The notes below the pieces were generated by a model. It saw only the letters and a program-made list of their open reading frames with translations, had not been told where the DNA came from and did not search any database. Source: Conoideocrella luteorostrata (taxonomy: Eukaryota > Ascomycota > Sordariomycetes > Hypocreales > Clavicipitaceae). Taken from it: DNA of 64,000 nt. This document shows positions 12,026 to 24,297 of this stretch, one piece after another (positions within the stretch are counted from its first letter, which is position 1; every line of letters starts with the position of its first letter). Position numbers and translations under genes: made by a program. Location of the stretch: assembly GCA_032433595.1 (NCBI GenBank), contig JASWJB010000152.1:1-64000 (forward strand), given 5' to 3'.

Positions 12026-14277
12026 TTAAGGCCGCATGCCCCATTGAGGTTTGAGCGTGTCTCCCAAAGCTGCTGATGTGAACACTGTATCGCCAGGCAG
12101 CCTGCTAACACGTCCAGCTCCACGACGGATTGCGTCTAGTTGACCAGGCGAAATACCACTTCTGTTGCTCTTAATGCTACCAGCATCGCTCATCGTATCT
12201 GCATCCTTGAACTTCTTCGGTGGTGCAAAATCCAGGTTCGTAAAGGTGGATGACTTGCGAAGTAAGTGAGGACTGGGTAGAGCCGATAGCTCGTCAAAGG
12301 CAGTGACTAAAGGCGAGGCAACGGGCAATTTGGGCTGGTATTGACGTCTCTCGCCGAGAGGGCTTTGACTGCGACCGCTAGCCTGTTCTCTAAACGAGTC
12401 AGGTGGTGCAAAATCGGTGGCATTAAAGATGGCAAAACTATCATCCCTGAGCTTGGATGGGGTTGGAAGGGTGTGAAGGGCAGTCGGTGGCGGCAGATTC
12501 TTCTTGGGTCTTCCACGCATTCCTGCAGAAGCAGAAGAGCCTGGTCTAGGACTATAAGCAGAACCAGCACGGGGCCGTCTGGGTCCCCCTGGAAGACTCA
12601 TTCCACCGACAGAGCCGGGACCTCGAGGACCACCGCGAGAACCGCTGCGAGGCCCAGGTCCTCCAGGTCCGCCTCGGAATCTTCCTGCTGGGGGAGGTGT
12701 CATTGCACGGCGAGTAACCGGCTGTGCATATGGCATTACGAAAGCGTTTGTCTCTGCATCATAATAGGCAGCGTCACCAAGGTAGCCGCTGTCATAGTCC
12801 TCGTAGTAATCCGTACCAGGCATTGGAGGCGGGGCTTCCTTATCGTCAAAATACTCCTTGTAGAACGATCGAATACGATTTGCCCGGTATTCAGGATCCT
12901 CAGACTCCATAACCTCATCCGGCGGCAGCGGGCGAACTCCGATTGAAAGTCGTTTCATTTGCTGCTTGGGAACATCAAGACCTTCATGAGACTGTTGCTC
13001 CTCTGGGTATTCCGAAGCTTGAATAGGCAGATGCCCATAGTCATCATGTGACAAGGCTTGACCAGGAACGCCACCTGCAGTATGATGATCCTCTGGAGAA
13101 TTGATCTTGGGCAAATCCATAGCCATACCAGAAGGTTGCGTAGGAGGTGGGGGAAAGTCATCAGCATCAGAGTGAGCCATGCCAATGTGGTTCGAGTCTG
13201 AGACGGCCGGAAGTTCTGCCAGCATAGGCTTGTCATGTTCAAAGGGAGGGCTAGGCAACTCATAGTGTGATTCTTGGGATAACACTCGCGGGGGAGGTTG
13301 AACGTCGGGCATATAAAGACCACCTGCCTTTTCGTCGGGATAGCCAACCGTACCAATTTCGGGTATGACCGGATCTATGGGACGGACCGGCCCTTTAACA
13401 TCGCCGGATAGAGGGAATTGATGAGCGGTTTCCGGTGTAATGGGAGTGGTAAAAGGGTCAGACTTGGCGCCAGGAGACGGGGGCGCTTTTGGCATTGAAT
13501 CAGATCTTGATGGGGGAGGGGGAGGCAGTCTTGATGTGCCAAAGGCGGGACTGATAACAGATCCACGCTTGCTTCCGTTATATAATGAGGTGTCCCTCGC
13601 CGGCTTAAATGATCTGACGGAGCCAGTCTCGCTGTTGGTATACTGGACAACAGTGCGATATGGGTCCTGGTCGGTCGGGAACGTGCGAGCCAACGAATGA
13701 ACAGAGTCGTGAGATTGATGCACGTTAGGCGGCAATAGGTAGGGCGACGACAGATTCATGTCCATAGAAAGTTGATTGCCCTTGTGATTCACCTTTTCTC
13801 CTCCAACTCCGAATAAGCTCTTTCGCTTTCCACCTTTACTAGGAGCATCGCCCATGCCGAAATCAAGTCCCTTGTGAGGATCTTGCGCATCCTCTTGTCT
13901 TAGTTTCTTAACGTTTCTGCGGTGCAAAAAGAGAAGAACAATAGTCGCTACGACAACAGGAATTCTGCATATCTGAAGTTAGCACTTTCATCTTCGAGGC
14001 ATTGGAGATTTGTGTGATCTACATACACGACGCCGAGGATGATGGCCAGGTTGGTGATGTTAGTATTGATGTTTTTTTCACATGTGTCATAGTCAGGGCC
14101 AGAATGACAGTCTTTGTCGCCTCGTTTTAAAATGCTCCAAATTGCGCGAGCAACAGGAGTTTGTGTTGGTACCGTATCTCTCCGCAGATTGATGCGAGGC
14201 TGCATCCTGTATGCATGGCCGTTGAAAGTGTTCCCAAAGGTCATAGTGGCCCTTTCCGGACCGGGGAGATTGGCCAT
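12026..14277 (-). CDS. large single-pass membrane protein with Pro-rich cytoplasmic tail
   Basis: Two exons, 14277-14027 and 13964-12026, joined by a 62-nt GTATGT...CAG intron that cuts the membrane helix; 729 residues. The N-terminal ~75 residues are hydrophilic with two Cys (CHSG and TCEK, about 57 and 66) that could form a lumenal disulfide. One membrane segment follows at about 76-98 (NLAIILGVVIPVVVATIVLL), then the basic stop-transfer LHRRNVKKLR. The ~630-residue tail is acidic and Pro-rich, with a Gly/Arg-rich patch (GGPGPRSGSRGGPRG) and two DFAPP motifs near the C terminus, the last followed by GISPGQLDAIRRGAGR. There is no classical signal peptide, so it is probably a signal-anchor protein. 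It looks like a conserved filamentous-fungal membrane protein of unknown function. The start at 14277 is the first ATG; only a TTG lies upstream in frame. Confidence 0.82.
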
Positions 14278-16381
14278 CTTCTTGTTCAATTCTCGATAAA
14301 AACCGTCGCGAGAGAATATAGATTTTCGAGGCTAAAATCCTTCTTGCACGTTCTCCTTTATTTATTGAATAGCGGAATGCGTGTTGGCTGCCATGAAAGT
14401 ATCACCGGGTTCTTGTCTCGAAAAGAAAGTGTGCTCTGTGTTCCGAGGGTTATACCGTCAAGATGTACAGAAACATCACAAGGCTGAAACTGGTGAAATT
14501 GAGGATCGATTCGGTCGTGCAGTGATGCAGATTCACACACAAGATGACACAAGATGCTCAATAATCTTTAAATGAAATTTGCGAAGCAGAAAAAAAGATG
14601 GTCGTGTCGACGTTCTATAGACGCGTTCCCAAAGTCGCCCGGGTAAAGAGTGGCTTCGTCACCGCAAGGGCAACAACTTAAATGAATGACTGGTTGCAGC
14701 GGTAAAAGGACAGCAACAAAAACACTAAAAGAATGACGAGCCCATTGGCAGGACGGATCGCACGATGTCGTCGGTCGACAGTAGAAAGGAAGCTGAGATG
14801 GAAGAAAGAGGGAGAGAATGAGCTGGAGCGGCTAGACCATAGGAAACGGACAGCCTAGAACCGGGCAAACCAGGCTGGAGGCATCAGATGGAGGCACCAG
14901 TACATCGTTGAGCAGCGAAATAACTAGGGGCCCGCCCCGTAATAGAATAGTACGTCTACTAGACCAAATTAACAAAGGGGGGTGTGGAACAGGACCAGTA
15001 CCTGGCCGGTCCTTTGCAACTTGGGAAAGACCAAAGACTGACATTTGGGAACACGGGTGAAAGGCCTGAGCAGATGCCAGCTGCGCGCAATTCGTGCATG
15101 CCGCTGGCAAATAAGGGCCTATGATAGGCGGACAATGGGGCGTACCTTGCAGCTGTGCGCGGGAGCCAGCAAATTAGACAACGGCGGGAGTGCTTTGTCA
15201 GGGCAGGACCTGGCTAAGCGTGAGCAGCACGGTGGGTACAGCAGGCAGTGTGCCGGGGTTGTTTGGATCAAGAGGGTCAAAGGTTTAATTTGATGCCCGC
15301 CCAACAAGCAATAATAAGCAACCAGTCCAAGACTGGAGTTCATGGGCCAAAGCCAGGTGCTGCTGGTTCACGGCCAGAAGTTCTTTGTTTGGAACGGCCG
15401 TCACCCGACCGAGTGTTGTGCTACAGTCAATACGGAGAAACATACAGAGTACGGAGTGCCAGTTCTCCGTATAATAGGGCACACAATGCTTCGTACTCGG
15501 TGCAATATAATACAGCCCAATATCTACAGTACAACGCTCACCAGTCTCCTCGTCCGTTTCTTGTGCTGCATTGGGGGTCGCTACCTGATCATGTGCCTGG
15601 CACAGCGTCTCCCGTGCAACATATAGGCACGCACACGTGTTTTCTCTAAATAACAGTGAGGCTCCTCCGTGTTCTGCAGCTGGGGAATGGAACGACGTTA
15701 CGCAGACAGCGACGTCTCCGGCCCACCAGCCGCCCAAACAAAACGAACAAATATTACAGATAGCCCACGAGGGACAGACTCTATCGCACGCCTGTTTCTT
15801 AGCCCGTGGGAGCCAGTAACTAACTACCGCATCGGCTAAAAAGCGTTTGTGCATCGTAACGACGGTGTGAGCGCTTACTACTGCTGTCATACTAGCATGG
15901 AACCAAGGAGTTGGAACCCGGTAAACAGCGTTAATTGACATGATAAGATAGCGAAGCGGTAATGGAAGGCACGACGTCGACTGTTCCGCGAAGGGCGGTT
16001 TCGTGTCAAGCACCGTGCAAATGGCGCTTATCAACCAGCCACGCACTGTCATCACCGAGTGCTTGTCATCTTACCCCTGACGCTAGTCCTAGATCTGCTT
16101 AGCCATGACCCTCTAGTGTTTTTTCACCCCACATGCTGCTCCGTAGCCAGCGTGTCTGCTTCCTCAAACCCCGGACATATTCTGGAGTTGCGATAGAAGG
16201 TATTTTCACCCCTTCTTCTCCCCTCCTCGGCCGTGGCTATGCCAAGCCATAAATCGACTTGCGCGAGATACCGAAATTGGAGGAGAGCCGCTACAATACA
16301 TGCAATTTACCCTTAAAAGCGACGAGGTGGCGTCCATAATGTTTTGCGCGGAGGGGTAGTTATTGTACAATCTGAGAGAAG

Positions 16382-16414
16382 ATACGGAGTACCTACGGAA
16401 AGGGTACTCCGTAT
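16382..16414. repeat. 12-bp perfect inverted repeat, 9-nt spacer
   Basis: ATACGGAGTACC at 16382-16393 and its exact reverse complement GGTACTCCGTAT at 16403-16414. This is the dispersed TACGGAGTA element arranged as a potential hairpin. Confidence 0.9.
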
Positions 16415-16898
16415 TGTGCAGCTATGCAACCTGCGTTATAACTACCAACGATAAATGTGGAAGACAGAAGCTCATCAAGGGATTCATTAGGGAGCTGAGA
16501 ACCGGCCGGGACCATGTATGGCCTCGCATTGACCCGAACAGCTCCGCTGACGGCGTTGCGTCCTGAAAGAAACGTTTGGCCGGTTTGTGGCGCTCGCAAA
16601 CAAAGGATCTAGCCTTGCAGCACAAGCCAGAGGGGGATGAGGTTTTATGCTACAAGCATGGACATGAGAGCATGATACAAACTGCACCAAGCACCGAGGT
16701 AGCCATGGGAAAATTCTCATTGTTCAATCATCACACCTGTCGATAATACCATAGCACAGCAGTACACGGGCCTCCGCTATTATTAACAGAGCTTAATAAG
16801 ATGTAGGGAACAGGGGATTTATTTTGCGATACGGAGTACGGAGTACTGAGTAGCTAGACGGCGGTCGGTTCATATTGTGCTCCCGTATCACCTCAGCG

Positions 16899-16914
16899 TA
16901 CGGAGTACTCCGTA
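16899..16914. repeat. 16-bp perfect palindrome TACGGAGTACTCCGTA
   Basis: Self-complementary 16-mer in intergenic DNA. Identical copies occur at 17886-17901 and 53424-53439, with many half-copies elsewhere in the window. Confidence 0.9.
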
Positions 16915-17885
16915 ATCCTCTCATCACTCACTGACGGCGACCTGTCATGATTGTTTGTGTTTTTCTGCGGAATTATGAACGCATTTTTGTTACTCCGTAC
17001 CAAGCTCCGCTTTCGCTACCATTAACTTGCTTGCTACGTTACCCAACAACCATGGTTATGGCTGCTCCGGAACTAGAACTGAATAACTGGCAGTCGCATT
17101 CCTCGCCCTTTGATCGGCTATTGACATGGGGCAAAATTGAACACAATGTCGCATCGCTGACACTGATAGTTCTGCAATAAGGTGTCAGATTTTTGAATGT
17201 TTTGAGAAGACAATAACAACATAGCTCACGCGTTTGCTGCAAACACGATCGTCGTGTCCCTTCATCTAGCAGATCCAAATCGCACTCCTTGCGTCAATAG
17301 GTCGACAGATCTGCAAACACAAGCGGTGATCAATCATGCATGTTTGCTACAGGCTCCGTTCGCCTTGCATCAAGCCTAATAAAACCATGCGCTAATCTTG
17401 CGTTGTTTATTTTCGGTGCCTTCTTTTCTTACTACATGAAATTCGGAGTTCAGCGTGCAATGTTCACGGTGGCCCGTCCCGGCATGGAACAAATACAATA
17501 AGCACATGCAAGCAGATCCAGAATGTTTCCCATTTACTGATCAATACTCCGTCGTTTCGGTCCTGTCGGGCATCAGGGCACGTAACCTCATCTCACCTTC
17601 TGCAGGCGGTCATGCTACCGAGATTGATTCAATGCAAAAGCTGGATCCCCCCATTTGGGTGGGTCGCAGCCCTTCTTCTCATCGCAGTTGCAGATTTTGT
17701 TAGCCACCCCTGTTCATAATGAGAAACACTTTGCCGTGTTGAGCTCGAGATTCACATCCCGTCTTGGCATGTGGCGACTCTGCATATCACAGCAGTGGCA
17801 GCATTCGTCAACAGGTGGTATTATGCTACAAGAAATTGGTTGTATGTTGGACGTATGAGTCTAATACGCATAATTCTACACAAGC

Positions 17886-17901
17886 TACGGAGTACTCCGT
17901 A
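17886..17901. repeat. 16-bp perfect palindrome TACGGAGTACTCCGTA
   Basis: Second identical copy of the 16-mer, 56 bp beyond the stop codon of the DHX35-type helicase gene. Confidence 0.9.
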
Positions 17902-17956
17902 CTCTGTGAGCATGTATCATCCAATTCACGCCATGGTTTTAGAACCAATAAGTATT

Positions 17957-20029
17957 CTATGCGCGAGCATCGGATACTTTATAAAATTCTGGCGCCGCCT
18001 CCAACAACCACCTTTTTTCGATTTTTGTAATGTCCCGAATAAATGTCTTCTCTCCCGTCTCCATAACTTCATGGAAGATGACCCAATCCGCTTTGCGATT
18101 GAACATGAGAGAACTTGGGTGAGCATGCATCACCGTACCGCCTTCAACGTTACGAAACGTTCCGTCTGGCTGCATACGGGCCGCATGGGCAAAATATCCC
18201 GATGTGAGGCACCGCCGAATACGTTCCGCCTTGTTCTTCACATCCTCTTCTAATCGATTCGACGCCAGTGATTCCTTGACCTCGATCTTAAAGCGCTCGA
18301 GGTAGCGTTTTAGCTGAGCACGAATACTGACTGCCCGTGTCATTGATTTGTAGTTTAAGTGATTCTCATGGCAGAAATGTGCCGCTTTCTTGCCTTTGGT
18401 TATGAATGCTGTGTATGCGTTGAGAAGGGTGAGGTGGTCGCCCTCTTCGGCGGCAAATTTACGTCGAGAAATTTCCATGGCTTTTTGATCTCCGTCGTGA
18501 TAGAACCAGACACTGCCGCCGAGACTGGTCATGGCTGCAATAGTGAGAATCTCGCTGAGGCAGTCGAAAGACTGTGCTGAGAGTATGGTTTTGGCCATCA
18601 TCGGTTCGACCGCTAATTCAGCCATTCGGAATCCCAACGGTCGTGTCAGTTTCGCGTAGTCGTCCAAAGCTGCTAAGGAGTACAGCAGCTCGAGAGCTTT
18701 GCACATGAGTTCTGAGGGAGGTGGTGATAAATAATCGAACCGAACAACATTGTCAATTCCAAGTGCCTTGAGTTGTAGGATGATGGGGGCTAGGTTCGAC
18801 CTCTGGATTTCAGGAGGGTTCGCTTCTGGTAAGGACTGGTAACCTTGTTCAGTATAGAGTCGAAAACATTTTCCCGGTTTCGTCCTGCCCGCACGACCGG
18901 CTCGTTGCGAGGCGGATGCTTTCGATATCGGCGTGGCAGTCAGCGTCTCTATTCCCGTTTTCGGGTTGTATGCCCTTAATTTGACAAAACCGCAGTCAAT
19001 CACATAGACAATCCCGTCAATAGTGACAGATGCTTCTGCTATATTGGTCGAAAATATGACTTTCCGTTTTTCTTCAGGCGGTTTGTCAAACACGTACATC
19101 TGCTCTTCGGATGATAGGCCAGCATATAATGGCAATGGCTGTAAACCAGCAAATTGATCCGCTTCTTGGCCAACTCTCTCTGAAACAGTTTGAACAGCGT
19201 AATCGATTTCTTCGCGGCCGGTGAGGAAAACGAGGATATCCCCTTCTCCTTCTTGTGTGTGGATATCAAAAACAGTGTCAATGGCTTTTCTCAAGTAATT
19301 TTCAGCTGGTGTTTCTAGGTAGAGAGTATCGATTGGATACGTTCTGCCTTCTAAGTTGACAATTTTGGCAATCTCATCGCCGCTGACTGGCGATGTTTGC
19401 TCCTCGCTGGTGGTTGTGAAAAAATTCATAAAAGCCTCGGCTTGTAAAGTCGCGCTGCTGACAATGATTCTCAAATCCGGCCTTTTCTTGCGGATTTTCT
19501 TTAGCAGTCCAAGCAGAACATCTGTGCTGATAGACCGTTCATGTGCTTCGTCAACCATAATCACGGAATACCGACTAAGCAAAGGGTCGACCAGGGCTTC
19601 TCGGATAAGCAACCCGTCTGTAAGGAACTTGACGCGTGTCGCCGACGAGGTGACATCCTCGAACCGGATGGAGTATCCGACTTCTTTGCCTACTTCGCAT
19701 CCTACTTCATCTGCGACGCGAAGTGCGACCGTTGTAGCCGCGACTCGTCTGGGCTGGGGATTGTCATCAGCATAAAGGATCCCTCGAGGGAAAAGTGAGA
19801 ATCTCACCTGAGTAACGCCGATGATCTTGCCATTGGCACACCATCCTGCCTTTTCTAGAAACTGGGGTATTTGCGTTGTTTTTCCGGATCCTGTCTGACC
19901 GATGACAATGGTGACGGGATATGACTCGATTACGTATAAGAGATTATCTCGATATTTGGCTATAGGTAGCAAAGCCGATGGTTTGTGTAGAGCTGGAATG
20001 AAGCTTGTGTCTAGACTGAACTCTGCCAT
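17957..20029 (-). CDS. DEAH-box RNA helicase, DHX35 type
   Basis: ATP-dependent RNA helicase of the DEAH/RHA family. The whole length matches the DHX35 subgroup, known from spliceosomal C complexes, so a nuclear role in pre-mRNA splicing is expected. Motif I GQTGSGKTT is at about residues 44-52, DEAH at ~143, then SSATL, TNIAEASVTI and QRAGRAGR, followed by the helicase-associated and OB-fold regions (the latter near FHEVMETGEKTFIRD). The frame is open from 20029 to 17957 (690 codons), but the family sequence GVTQ-PRRVA is interrupted by 18 residues. These correspond exactly to a 54-nt GTGAG...CCCCAG intron at 19807-19754, in frame and without a stop. Removing it gives 672 residues. It shares a divergent promoter region with the CUE-domain gene. 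Confidence 0.93.
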   Translation of the reverse strand: MAEFSLDTSFIPALHKPSALLPIAKYRDNLLYVIESYPVTIVIGQTGSGKTTQIPQFLEKAGWCANGKIIGVTQVRFSLFPRGILYADDNPQPRRVAATTVALRVADEVGCEVGKEVGYSIRFEDVTSSATRVKFLTDGLLIREALVDPLLSRYSVIMVDEAHERSISTDVLLGLLKKIRKKRPDLRIIVSSATLQAEAFMNFFTTTSEEQTSPVSGDEIAKIVNLEGRTYPIDTLYLETPAENYLRKAIDTVFDIHTQEGEGDILVFLTGREEIDYAVQTVSERVGQEADQFAGLQPLPLYAGLSSEEQMYVFDKPPEEKRKVIFSTNIAEASVTIDGIVYVIDCGFVKLRAYNPKTGIETLTATPISKASASQRAGRAGRTKPGKCFRLYTEQGYQSLPEANPPEIQRSNLAPIILQLKALGIDNVVRFDYLSPPPSELMCKALELLYSLAALDDYAKLTRPLGFRMAELAVEPMMAKTILSAQSFDCLSEILTIAAMTSLGGSVWFYHDGDQKAMEISRRKFAAEEGDHLTLLNAYTAFITKGKKAAHFCHENHLNYKSMTRAVSIRAQLKRYLERFKIEVKESLASNRLEEDVKNKAERIRRCLTSGYFAHAARMQPDGTFRNVEGGTVMHAHPSSLMFNRKADWVIFHEVMETGEKTFIRDITKIEKRWLLEAAPEFYKVSDARA

Positions 20030-20571
20030 CTTGACGAATGATGTAACGCAGGGCTTCTACAGTCTTTTCCAGAATATCTATATGATAAGCCACATATTAT
20101 CGAGCATGCAGATTCTCCATCATTACGAGAGACGCAAAAATTCACTAGGGGAGATGGTTGAACCATGAAATGAAGGACGAAATGCCCGCTGGTTCCTCCG
20201 TACCCTATAGCTTTTGAGGTTACCAGTTGGGAGTATGCACCGCCGCAGTCCTCATAGCAGCACTGATGGGTGTGGCAGTGCATCCACATGGCTCCGTGGC
20301 TGCGTCAGTCCGGAGTAGTACGAGTTCAGTTATGCTGCAGCCTGTGGGGAACGTCATCAGCGGCGCGGCCAGCTCCAACCCCTCGCCCCAGTATCGCAAG
20401 ATTCAAGACGTCAATTGTTTTGCCAAACCGTCGCATGACTGCATTCTTACAACAGACATCCTCAACGCACTCAGCCTTGTCTGATCCTATTTATTTAACT
20501 TCAACGGAGCGTAAACTTATAGCCTACTGTAGATTCAAAGCTTCGGTTCGCTGTCAGCGAAATACTTAACC
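20030..20571. promoter_or_regulatory. divergent promoter region
   Basis: 542 bp between the start codons of the minus-strand DHX35-type helicase gene and the plus-strand CUE-domain gene; both promoters must lie here. I see no distinctive consensus site. Confidence 0.5.
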
Positions 20572-22069
20572 ATGTCGACGCCAGCTGAATCGGTTTGTAC
20601 CCACCCTGCCTACTAATGCTCGCATTATTACCCGTATCATCGAGAGGCGTAGCTAATCTGGCCCGGTTTTGATAGAACAAGCACGGCGCAGAGAGCGGCG
20701 CAGAGTCACCAACCACTGCAAGACCACTCGAGATGGACGACGACGATGTGCAAGATACTAGTATTATCGCTGATGATGGTCCTGGAGCCAAATCCAACAC
20801 TACTTCCAACGCCGCTGGTAACACGACTGTAACGACACCTCCGACTACTACAGCACCCAGCGCTGAGGCGATGACGGCGATAGACCCGTCAGCGGAAGTT
20901 GCGCCACAGAAGCCTCCTCGACCTGTGACAGAAGCCCAGAAGAACGTGATGATTCTGAAAGAAGCATTCCCGAGCGTCGACGACGCTGTCATTAGAGCGG
21001 TGCTGAGGGCCAGTGGAGGAAAGGCCGAACCCGCCTTCAATGCCTTGCTTGGTAAGCTGTCACTTGTGGATGATTTACAAGCGCATGTAGGCCACGCTTC
21101 TAACATGGCATGACTTTAGAAATGACCGACCCCGATGCCGTGAAAGATGAACCTGAAGAAGTGCCCCCACCACAACCTCCTCGACCACAGGGACGAGGCC
21201 AGATGACACAGGTCGAAGCTGATGAGCTGTATGCCCGCCAATTGGCCGAACACTACGACAACGTCAGCGCATACGAGGCTCGTACTTCGAATCGCAGCCG
21301 CAATACGCAACAAATGGATGAGGACCGCGAACATAACTTCATGGACGACGATCTCCCTGTGATCCGCGATAATCTACGCAAGGGGTTTCTCGACACACAA
21401 TCCAAAGTTAATGGGTGGATCACGAACCTGAGAAAAAGACTGGAAGACAGCTTTGACGAAAGTGAGGAAAACACACAACACCATGGACAACCCACCCGCC
21501 GCCAGGGTGAGACAAGCCGAAGAAGTGGTGATTACGAACGATATGATGCGGACCCTCAAGTGCTATCTGACGATTTTGCTGGAATCAAATTGTCTTCTGA
21601 TGGATGTAAGTCCACGTATAACGCGAAGCGGTCCGGGAGTCAGTCAGTCACTAATTAGAGAATAGCAGCCGCGCACGGAAGACCAACGATCAACTCAGGC
21701 ATCCACAGGCCTCCTCCTCCATCTACCTCCCCTAGGCCAGGTAATGGACGCAGGGTAGGATTCAAGGATGAACCCGAGGAAATCAATATGTACGATACAT
21801 CGCCCACGGTACCCCCTAAGGATACACTATCCAACTCTGGCAAGGCGAGCAAGTGGAAGCCCTTGTCTTCAGTTGAGCCCAGCCCCATCACAGACAATGA
21901 TCCCTTCAGTCTAGGAGACAGCGAAGACGAAAAGGAGGTTAGCAAGGACAAACCCAAGGATACCAAGACGGATGACACAGAACGCCTCAAGAAGGCTGCA
22001 GCAGAGGCTATGGCGGAGAACTTGGTAGAGCCGCCCAAGCATGGAGCATCGGCAGACAAAAAGAGCTAA
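20572..22069 (+). CDS. CUE-domain ubiquitin-binding protein (Cue5-like)
   Basis: Exons 20572-20592, 20682-21051, 21120-21605 and 21666-22069 give 426 residues (MSTPAES start). The CUE domain covers about residues 89-131 (LKEAFPSVDDAVIRAVLRAS and following), a helical fold that binds ubiquitin; the FP pair typical of the CUE ubiquitin contact is present. Flanking regions are Pro/Ser-rich. A second conserved block, EADELYARQLAEHY, lies after the CUE domain, as in fungal relatives of yeast Cue5, an ubiquitin-Atg8 adaptor that sends aggregated proteins to autophagy. The C-terminal half is disordered and acidic with a DDTERLKKAAAEAM helix. The first intron's acceptor is uncertain: I use AAG at 20681, but a downstream in-frame AG is possible. 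Cytosolic protein-quality control is the likely role, by family. Confidence 0.85.
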
Positions 22070-22705
22070 ATTGTGAGATCCGAGTCTGTATTTCTTTACC
22101 TGGTCGACGGTTGTTCAAGCGTTGCCTACCTTGCAGTTAGACGATTGGATAAGTCGTAATAACTTCACTGTAAGCCCCCTGAATAGAGGGCGAGAGCCGG
22201 CACCGATAGTTCTAGCATAGCATCCAAATGAAAGAAGATAAAACTTTTCGTACTCCATCAAATTTACCCACAATGGGCTTATTGACCAGTCGCGTGAGCT
22301 GTGTTCGTTTGGCTTAATATCTCGGCGTATCTGATCCGAGGAGTGAATCCACCATATGTTCCCATCGTGGATTCGGTGAGGTAGTTCTGTGTGGAGTCAG
22401 GAAATGTAATTGCAGGTACGAACTACTCCGTAGGCAAGTGGGTTGTAAATACTTCGGTGTGCTTTTTTAGGTGATTTCGACTCGACTGGCTTTGACTTGC
22501 CTTGTTCTCCGGGCGGGCGTCAATTGGGAAGTAACCTCTGATAGGCATTTGCTGCCGAGAGGCACATGTCTCACGTCATGACAAGGCGGGGTGAAGGACA
22601 AGAGCTTGCTGGAACAGGTTCAGCTAAGATTGACAAATTGACATATTGACACATTTATTTGCCTGTCGTGCTGTTCCTCCACCCAAAAGTCAGACGCCGT
22701 CAAGC

Positions 22706-22976
22706 GGGGGACAGTTTAACTGAGCCATCGAGGTGGCATTAACTTCGCAAGAGATAATGCCTTAGCGACCAAAAACAAGATTAAAATTTTTTTTTTAAAA
22801 AAAAAAACAAACAAAAAAACCAAAAAAATAAAAAGTATAATTATTAAATAACTTAAATAGCTATTTAATTAATAGATTTTATTAATAATAAGCTTTAGTT
22901 ACATCTGCGGTAGGCGTTCGAATTAAAAGGTTCAATTGGACAATGTGGACGAAATGGCTCAGTTAAACTGTCCCCC
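22706..22976. mobile_element. MITE-like element with perfect 23-bp terminal inverted repeats
   Basis: The left end at 22706-22728 (GGGGGACAGTTTAACTGAGC, then CAT) is the exact reverse complement of 22954-22976. The 271-bp interior is AT-rich, has a poly-T/poly-A stretch near 22788-22835, and has no coding capacity, as expected of a non-autonomous DNA transposon. I find no convincing target-site duplication: flanks end CAAGC on the left and begin ACATG on the right. The first ~150 bp are related to 29580-29713 elsewhere in the window, so this is a repeated family. The transposase superfamily cannot be assigned from the ends alone. Confidence 0.82.
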
Positions 22977-24267
22977 ACATGGCTGTTAATCTGCAATTGC
23001 TTTCCATTAAGAGTGTCACACCGGATGTAGGAATAAGCAACGCGGCCGCCAGGAACCAAAAGCTTGTGTTAGAGAGTATAGTTAGATCGTAGCTGCAGAA
23101 CCAAGAAACAAGTGTTCAGTCGTATACACTAGCATGTCAATAGCACACGAAATACCCTGACTACACCCGTGTATATACAATACTGCAACCCAAGTAATCG
23201 TGGACGATGAGCTTCTTGCCCACCCTCACCCGCTCCCCCACTACAATTTCTCACCCAGATGTACTGGGTACCTTCTAGGAACAATGGATGGGCCAGCTGG
23301 AAGGTCTAGAGGCTTTTGTTTAGTCCTACACGCGTGAACGCATGGCAAGTCGCCTGAGCACGGGGTCGATTGTGGGATGACGATTGGCCATGCCATAGCC
23401 AGTAGAGCGCAAGCTGGTAACTTAATTTGTGGATGAGGAAATAACGTAAGAGGTTGCTTCTGCGGGCCCCAAATGTTATGCGGTTAATGCGCGGTTCCTT
23501 CTTGCTGGACATTCTCTTGGGCAGTGTGGAGACGGCTTGGACAACGACGTGCAAGTACTCCGTACTTATTCCTGGTTCCGAGTACCGGATAGTTAATGTG
23601 CTCCAAGTCTGCCAATCCACTAGCTATGCAAGCACCACCACCTCAATCCCGTAGCAGTCGTTGGCGCTGAAGGCAAACCCTGAGTAGAACCAGAAGGCAG
23701 AAGAAGGGTCTCGATGGTCCGACCTGTTTCGGAGAGCCAAATCCAAGATGCAAGCCATTCCGAACTAAACAGAGCTGTTGAGTGACGACACACCCCGCTT
23801 TTGAGGTAACATACGCAGCGTTTTGGGTGTTCTAGTGCTCCTGCTGTTGTTGCTCGAGGTGTGGAGTCTTCTCCCGACTGCGTGTGAGGACCCGAGACAA
23901 ACATCGAGAGCAGAAAGGTCCGGCTTGCCTCCCGTCCACGGGCCAAGGTTAACCTTTACCACACAACGAGTACCATAAGGTTGGTCTTTTTCATTGCGAC
24001 AGGTACCATACACGCCGGCTCCTGCACGGATTTCAGAATCCGGAAAAGTCTCTTGGCCACTCTTTGTACTACTATGAGCTACAAGTCCATCCTGAGTACG
24101 GAGTAGAGAGCTGACAGTTCTCAGCCATAGGCACTATCGGACACGCAGTGTACAGGGACGGCAGCAGGCAAGGGAAGCAGCTTCTTGCAGTAGCTTACTT
24201 ACACCGTCGTTTGACCTCGGGCTGTCAAAGAGCACGCAAATTCATACACCGAAGCTACATTGGCTCA

Positions 24268-24297
24268 ACCTTGACGGACCTTGACGGACCTTGACGG
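24268..24297. repeat. 10-bp tandem repeat, 3 copies
   Basis: Three direct copies of ACCTTGACGG in intergenic DNA upstream of the PHO81-type gene. Confidence 0.9.

Larger units (their letters stand above)
14278..17956. other. 3.7-kb intergenic region, palindrome-rich
   Basis: Promoter side of the large membrane-protein gene, followed by sequence without a supportable gene up to the 3' end of the DHX35-type gene. It holds a cluster of the short palindromic element: about 15444-15475, an inverted pair at 16382/16414, a tandem pair near 16832-16850, and full 16-bp palindromes at 16899 and 17886. The longest minus frame (15285-16055) has no recognisable domain, is Cys-rich at random and runs through one of these elements. 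Confidence 0.55.

Noticed and set aside
12341..12946. 201-codon plus-strand frame
   Set aside because: Antisense to the Pro/Gly/Arg-rich tail of the large membrane protein on the minus strand.
15285..16055. 256-codon minus-strand open frame
   Set aside because: No domain, Cys/Trp content like random sequence, runs through copies of the palindromic element, no neighbouring splice support.
22706..22976. Interpreting the 22.7-kb inverted repeats as a Pol III gene or CRISPR-like array
   Set aside because: Only one pair of terminal repeats, no A/B boxes and no repeat-spacer pattern; fits a non-autonomous transposon.
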